Shown: positions 59,807-64,000 of the stretch, in pieces
How the letters are laid out: every line of letters begins with the position of its first letter
Numbering within the stretch: the stretch's first letter is position 1
DNA from: Paraburkholderia lacunae
GTDB taxonomy: Bacteria > Pseudomonadota > Gammaproteobacteria > Burkholderiales > Burkholderiaceae
Length of the DNA: 64,000 bases
NCBI RefSeq assembly: GCF_003353175.1
Contig: NZ_QHKS01000007.1
Coordinates: 186,001 to 250,000 of the forward strand
Reading direction: 5' to 3'
The notes under the pieces: model-generated
What the model was told of the DNA's origin: nothing
What the model saw: only the letters and a program-made list of their open reading frames with translations
Database searches by the model: none
Position numbers and translations under genes: made by a program

Positions 59807-60817
59807 ATGTCCGACATCCGGCAGAGCGATGCCCTTCCCTCGACACTTTTCCTGAGCGATGCAGATGTCGCCGCGCTCGCCGAGTGGCCTTCGGCTGTCT
59901 CAGCGCTGGCAGACGCATATGCCAAACAGACATCGGACGCGATGGTCCCGCCGCGTTCAATGGCTCGCGGCGACGGAATCTGGTTGCGCAGTCTCACGGC
60001 GATCTCGCCGGCGGGCGGTCACATGGGCTCGAAGCTCATCGCCGCATCGCCCCGTGCACGCCGGGCCAGTTACCTGATTTCGCTGTTCGATCAGCAGACG
60101 ATGGGCCTCGCCGCGCTCATCGACGGCAATCGCGTGACAGGATTGCGCACGGCGGCCACTGCCACGCTCGCCATCGACGTGCTGGCTGCGCGCCGGCCGC
60201 TGCGCGTCGCGGTCATCGGTTCGGGTTTCGAGGCGCGCGGCGCGCTCGACTGCCTGAAAGCGATGCGCACGCTAGAGAGCGTGCACGTCTTCAGTCCGAA
60301 TCCGTTGAGCCGTGAGCGCTTTGCGCAGTCTTTCGCCGGCACGCTCGACGTCCTCCCGGCCGACACGCCGCAATCCGCCGTGAGCGGAGCCGACGTCGTC
60401 ATCTGCGCGGCACGCAGCCGCGACGAGTCACCCGTTCTGCGCGGCGCCTGGCTCGCCTCAGGGGCAACGGTCGTGTCGCTCGGCTCCACCTTGCCCGAGC
60501 AGCGCGAGGTGGACGAGGAAACAATAGCTCGCGCCGCGTGCGTCGTCGCCGATGTGCCCGACGAAGTCGCCCACGATACCGGCGACGGGATCGCCGCCAC
60601 GCGCGCGGGTCTCACGCTCGACGCGAAGCTGGTCTCGCTCGCCGCCCTCGTCTCGGGTGAAACGACGCCGCGGCGATTGGAAACCGACATCGTGCTCTAC
60701 AAGTCGGTCGGCTCCGCGCTTCAGGACGTCGTCATTGCGGAGATGCTGTTCGCACTCGCCAAAGCGAGGGGCTATGGCACCCCGTTGCCCGCGAGCATCG
60801 TGCCCGTCGCCAAATAA
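59807..60817 (+). CDS. Ornithine cyclodeaminase/mu-crystallin-family dehydrogenase
   Basis: A 336-residue NAD(P)-binding protein. It carries GLRTAATATLAIDVLA and the Rossmann fingerprint VAVIGSGFEARG in the middle, as in ornithine cyclodeaminase, alanine dehydrogenase and ketimine reductase relatives. The likely reaction is reduction or deamination of an imine or amino acid; here it may handle a nitrogen-containing intermediate. No Shine-Dalgarno is visible before the ATG, so the leader may be very short. First gene of the second catabolic unit. Confidence 0.85.
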   Translation: MSDIRQSDALPSTLFLSDADVAALAEWPSAVSALADAYAKQTSDAMVPPRSMARGDGIWLRSLTAISPAGGHMGSKLIAASPRARRASYLISLFDQQTMGLAALIDGNRVTGLRTAATATLAIDVLAARRPLRVAVIGSGFEARGALDCLKAMRTLESVHVFSPNPLSRERFAQSFAGTLDVLPADTPQSAVSGADVVICAARSRDESPVLRGAWLASGATVVSLGSTLPEQREVDEETIARAACVVADVPDEVAHDTGDGIAATRAGLTLDAKLVSLAALVSGETTPRRLETDIVLYKSVGSALQDVVIAEMLFALAKARGYGTPLPASIVPVAK

Positions 60818-60845
60818 CTTTCACATCGATCAAGGATCCATTCTC

Positions 60846-61865
60846 ATGGCTACATACAGGAAGACCGATGCCCACGCGTGGGCCAGGGAACATCTGACGG
60901 GTTGCTCGGCTGTCACGATTCCGAGCTACAGCGCGGACCTGAAGCGGCTCAATGAAGGCGGCATCCGCCACGACATCGAACTGGCGATCAAATTTGGCTT
61001 CCGCTACACGCTGTTGTGCAGCGAAGTCGCGATCACGCCCGAGGAAAACGCACAGTTCACCGCCTGGGCACGCGAGACGGCGGGCAACCGGCTCGGCCTG
61101 TTCTTTCATGCGGCGTTCGGCACGCTTGCCGAGAATATCGAAGCGGTGAAGCTGGCGGAGAAAGCCGGCGCGGACATCGTCCTGCTGTCGTACCCGCCGC
61201 AGTTCTGGCCGACGACGGAGCAGGAAATCTACGATTACACGAAGACCTTCTGCGATGCGACGGATCTGGCGGTGATGCTGTTCCCGATACCGCTGTGGGG
61301 TTTCGAGCGCGTTCACCCGGCGGGCATGCAGGTGGAGCTGGTGCGCCGTCTTCTGAACGACTGCCCCAACATCGTCGCCATCAAGTCGGAGCAGGGTTTC
61401 CCGTTGCCGGCCGGCATCTGCGAGATGTATCACCACTTCCGCGACGACGTGGTGATCAGTTGTCCGATCGAAGGCGATGCTATTCCGCTGATGAGCCTGA
61501 TGAAACTCCAGTTCTCCGGCACCAGCAATACCGCGTGGATGGGCGACTACTATCCGAAGGCCTTCGAAATGGCGCGCAGCGGTCGATGGGAAGAAGCCAT
61601 GGCGCTGTACTGGAGCGTCAACCCGGCGCGCAATGCCAACGGCGCTGCAGCGCAAAGCTATGCAGGCGGTACGGGCGTGCTCAACCGCACCATGTGGAAG
61701 TATCAGGACTGGCTGGCCGGCTTCAACGGCGGCCCGCTGCGCGCGCCGGCGATGCGCGTGCCCGACCGCCTGATGAAGACCTTGCGCCAGGGCCTGGCAG
61801 CCTCGGGGCTGCCCGTCACCTCGGACCCGGATTCAGCATTCATCACGGGCCGCTTCCCCTGCTAA
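60846..61865 (+). CDS. Dihydrodipicolinate synthase-family aldolase/hydratase-aldolase
   Basis: A 339-residue class I aldolase of the DHDPS/N-acetylneuraminate lyase family. The Schiff-base Lys is in NIVAIKSEQG, and the YPPQFWPTTEQE segment replaces the usual substrate loop. Its length and divergent active-site surroundings argue against true lysine biosynthesis; relatives in aromatic pathways include hydratase-aldolases that release pyruvate and an aldehyde. AAGGA is 9-10 nt before ATG 60846. The adjoining aldehyde dehydrogenase would take the aldehyde product. Confidence 0.85.
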   Translation: MATYRKTDAHAWAREHLTGCSAVTIPSYSADLKRLNEGGIRHDIELAIKFGFRYTLLCSEVAITPEENAQFTAWARETAGNRLGLFFHAAFGTLAENIEAVKLAEKAGADIVLLSYPPQFWPTTEQEIYDYTKTFCDATDLAVMLFPIPLWGFERVHPAGMQVELVRRLLNDCPNIVAIKSEQGFPLPAGICEMYHHFRDDVVISCPIEGDAIPLMSLMKLQFSGTSNTAWMGDYYPKAFEMARSGRWEEAMALYWSVNPARNANGAAAQSYAGGTGVLNRTMWKYQDWLAGFNGGPLRAPAMRVPDRLMKTLRQGLAASGLPVTSDPDSAFITGRFPC

Positions 61866-61876
61866 GGAATACGTCG

Positions 61877-63346
61877 ATAAAACATCTGCTGAAGGACGCA
61901 GCGCTGTGGCGCGAATCCGCTTTCGTCGCTGGCGAATGGATGGGCGAGACGCCGCACGGCCGGTACGCGGTGAGCAACCCGGCTGACCGCTCGGTGCTTG
62001 TCGAACTGCCGCGTTGCCAGGAGGCCGAGGTGCGGCGCGCAATCGACGCTGCACAGGAAGCCTTTGTCTCATGGCGCCGCACCACCGCGAAGCATCGCGG
62101 CGAAGTGCTGCGCCGCTGGTATGAATTGATGGTGGAACATCGCGACGACCTCGCCACGCTGATCACACTGGAGGAAGGCAAGCCTTTGGCCGAAGCGCGC
62201 AGCGAGGTGGACTACGCCGCATCGTTCCTGCGCTGGTTCGCCGAGGAGGCGACACGCGTGCGCGGCGAGGTGATTCCGGGCGTGAAGGAGACGCAGCGCA
62301 TTGTCGCGCTGCGCGAACCGATCGGCGTATGCGCCGCCATCACGCCGTGGAATTTTCCGGCCGCGATGATCACGCGCAAGGCCGGCCCAGCGCTTGCCGC
62401 CGGTTGCACGTTGGTGGTCAAGCCTGCTAGCCAGACACCCATGACCGCGCTCGCGCTCGCCGAATTGGCGCAACGCGCCGGCGTTCCGCCTGGCGCCTTC
62501 AGCGTGATCACCGGCAACGATACGCGTGCGATCGGCGGCGAACTGACGGCGAACCCGATCGTGCGCAAGCTGACGTTCACCGGTTCGACCGAAGTGGGCC
62601 GCGTGCTGCTTGCGCAGTCGGCCCAGACCGTGAAGAAGTGTTCGATGGAGCTGGGCGGCAACGCCCCCTTCATTATCTTCGACGATGCCGACCTCGATGC
62701 CGCCGCCGACGGCGTGGTCGCGGCGAAGTTCCGCAACACGGGCCAGGCCTGCATCAGTGCGAATCGCGTGCTGGTGCAGGCCGGCATTTACGACGCATTG
62801 GCCGGGCGCATCGTCGAGCGCGTTGCGCGCCTGCGCGCGGGCAACGGTCTCGCGCCCGATGTGCAGCTCGGTCCGCTGATCGACGACGCGGCCGTGCTGA
62901 AAGTCGAAGAGCACGTAGCCGACGCACTGGGCAAAGGCGCCCGGCTGCTGCACGGGGGTAAGCGGCACCTCCTCGGTGGCGGCTTCTTCGAGCCCACTGT
63001 GCTCGCGGACGTCACGCCCGCGATGCTGATTGCGCGCGAGGAGACGTTTGGTCCGGTGGCGCCGCTGTTGCGCTTCGATACGGATGACGATGCCATTGCG
63101 ATGGCTAACGACACCGAATACGGCCTCGCCGCCTACCTGTATAGCCGCGACGCCGCGCGTATCTGGCGCAACGCCGCACGCATCGAAGCGGGGATGGTCG
63201 GCATCAACTGCGGCCTGATTTCGAACGAGGTCGCACCGTTTGGCGGTGTGAAGCAAAGCGGTCTTGGGCGGGAGGGTTCGCATCTCGGCATCGATGAGTT
63301 CCTCGAGGTCAAGTATCTTTGCTGGGACGGGCTCGACGTATCGTGA
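61877..63346 (+). CDS. NAD(P)-dependent aldehyde dehydrogenase (GabD-like), non-canonical start
   Basis: A 489-residue aldehyde dehydrogenase resembling succinate-semialdehyde dehydrogenases: ITPWNFPAAM, FTGSTEVGR, catalytic Glu in MELGGNAPF and catalytic Cys in GQACISANR. The family N-terminus (KHLLKDAALWRESAFVAGEW, part) is present, but no ATG, GTG or TTG precedes it. The frame opens after the aldolase stop, and AUA at 61877 sits 8 nt after AAGGA. ATG at 61943 would lose the conserved first strand. I annotate from the AUA and regard the start as uncertain. Confidence 0.88.
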   Translation: MKHLLKDAALWRESAFVAGEWMGETPHGRYAVSNPADRSVLVELPRCQEAEVRRAIDAAQEAFVSWRRTTAKHRGEVLRRWYELMVEHRDDLATLITLEEGKPLAEARSEVDYAASFLRWFAEEATRVRGEVIPGVKETQRIVALREPIGVCAAITPWNFPAAMITRKAGPALAAGCTLVVKPASQTPMTALALAELAQRAGVPPGAFSVITGNDTRAIGGELTANPIVRKLTFTGSTEVGRVLLAQSAQTVKKCSMELGGNAPFIIFDDADLDAAADGVVAAKFRNTGQACISANRVLVQAGIYDALAGRIVERVARLRAGNGLAPDVQLGPLIDDAAVLKVEEHVADALGKGARLLHGGKRHLLGGGFFEPTVLADVTPAMLIAREETFGPVAPLLRFDTDDDAIAMANDTEYGLAAYLYSRDAARIWRNAARIEAGMVGINCGLISNEVAPFGGVKQSGLGREGSHLGIDEFLEVKYLCWDGLDVS

Positions 63347-63383
63347 TCCAGACGCTGCGTGAGACTTCTACAGGAGACCTGTG

Positions 63384-64000
63384 ATGATCAAGATGGCGGC
63401 TGCAGTCTGCCGTCGGCCCGGCATGACACACGCCGAGTATGTGGCGTATGTGCAGCACGTGCACGGCGCGATCTCGAACGAAAACCCCGTGACGCTTCGG
63501 CCCTACGTGCAGAACCATGTTTTCGATGCCGCCTTCGGATCGGCCGCCGAGCACGCGCATTCAATGGCCGTCGCGCGTGACTCGATTACCGAGCTTTACT
63601 GGGACAGTCCCGAGCACATGGGCATCACCTTTGCGCATGAGCACGTGCGCGCGAAAGTCGGCCCCGACGCCGCGAATTTCGCCGACACGAGCTTGTCGCT
63701 GAGTCTCGTAGCGGTGGAGGCCGAGCAACCGGTCGCCCAGCCGTCCCGGGCCTGCGGCGCAAAGGTGCTGCATTACCTGCGTGCGGCCGAGGGGCTGGCG
63801 CTGCCGGAATTCTTCGAGCGCTGCGCGGCGGCGCATCAACGCGCACTGGACACCGAGCCGGTTGCCGCGGCTGCGCTGCGCCGGTGCGTGCACAACCGGC
63901 AGGTTCCTGACTTCAATGCAATGCTGGCGTATTTCAGCGCGAAGGACGTGCCTATTTACGAAGGCGTGGCCAGCCTCTGGTTCGACGACGTCTCGTCCCT
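63384..64000 (+). CDS. EthD-domain protein (partial, runs off the window)
   Basis: At least 205 residues, open to the window edge. The first 100 show an EthD/ferredoxin-like alpha-beta fold (MIKMAAAVCRRPGMTHAEYV and HVHGAISNEN), and the part from about residue 130 (AKVLHYLRAAEGLALPEFF) looks like a second copy, so a tandem-domain protein. AGGAG lies 7 nt before ATG 63384. EthD proteins are found in catabolic operons for ethers and aromatics, with unknown chemistry. Confidence 0.75.
   Translation, partial: MIKMAAAVCRRPGMTHAEYVAYVQHVHGAISNENPVTLRPYVQNHVFDAAFGSAAEHAHSMAVARDSITELYWDSPEHMGITFAHEHVRAKVGPDAANFADTSLSLSLVAVEAEQPVAQPSRACGAKVLHYLRAAEGLALPEFFERCAAAHQRALDTEPVAAAALRRCVHNRQVPDFNAMLAYFSAKDVPIYEGVASLWFDDVSS

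Noticed and set aside
1-64000. CRISPR arrays, rRNA, insertion sequences with transposase
   Set aside because: None seen; the only regularly spaced repeats are the coding repeats of tpsA and the decamer array.

Overview
The window is GC-rich, densely coded DNA of a beta-proteobacterium, most likely a Burkholderiaceae member of the Paraburkholderia/Caballeronia kind. The grounds are codon use, gene content and gene order: a type VI secretion (T6SS) cluster, a ytcA-mdtNOP-like efflux operon, a large two-partner secretion exoprotein and an aromatic-type catabolic operon. This placement is inference from protein resemblance. No rRNA, tRNA or CRISPR array is visible.

Layout. 1-4442 (minus): ytcA, mdtN, mdtO and the start of mdtP, a tripartite efflux pump. 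5108-28898: a complete T6SS. The structural genes run on the minus strand in the order tssA, tssB, tssC, hcp, tagJ, tssE, tssF, tssG, clpV, a PAAR-like gene, vgrG, tagH, tssJ, tssK, tssL, tssM, tagF; a PP2C phosphatase gene (pppA) faces them at the far end. 28971-29670: a broken or split gene whose product carries the Thr/Cys/His pattern of LXGC-type deamidase toxins (BLF1/CNF1). 29809-42180 (minus): an operon tpsB-tpsA-Sel1 protein-Ser/Thr kinase, so the likely T6SS kinase sits in a two-partner secretion operon. 42427-44916: a SARP-type activator (winged helix, BTAD, degenerate cyclase, NTPase). 45353-46444: a LuxR-type regulator.

44917-47605 is poor in intact genes. It holds short GC-rich and 10-bp repeats, an integrase remnant and the 5' stub of a D-2-hydroxyacid dehydrogenase gene, and looks like the scar of an old island edge. 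48196-57526 (minus) is a tightly coupled catabolic operon: outer-membrane channel, alpha/beta hydrolase, VOC dioxygenase, Rieske ferredoxin, FAD monooxygenase, MFS permease, cyclase-type hydrolase, cupin, FAH-family hydrolase and an SDR dehydrogenase. 57818-63346 and beyond (plus) holds two overlapping LysR genes, then an ornithine-cyclodeaminase-like protein, a DHDPS-family aldolase, an aldehyde dehydrogenase and an EthD-like protein. Together they look like uptake, ring hydroxylation, ring cleavage and aldehyde oxidation of an aromatic or heteroaromatic compound that I cannot name.

The most interesting signal is a repeated operator, GGAAACG-N4-GGAAACG (heptamers 11 bp apart). It occurs just upstream of tssA, just upstream of tpsB, and with one mismatch between ytcA and pppA. 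Direct heptamers on an 11-bp period about 8-9 bp before a -10 box are the textbook target of SARP activators, and a SARP-type gene lies next to one copy. I infer that this regulator co-activates the T6SS and the two-partner secretion/kinase operon.
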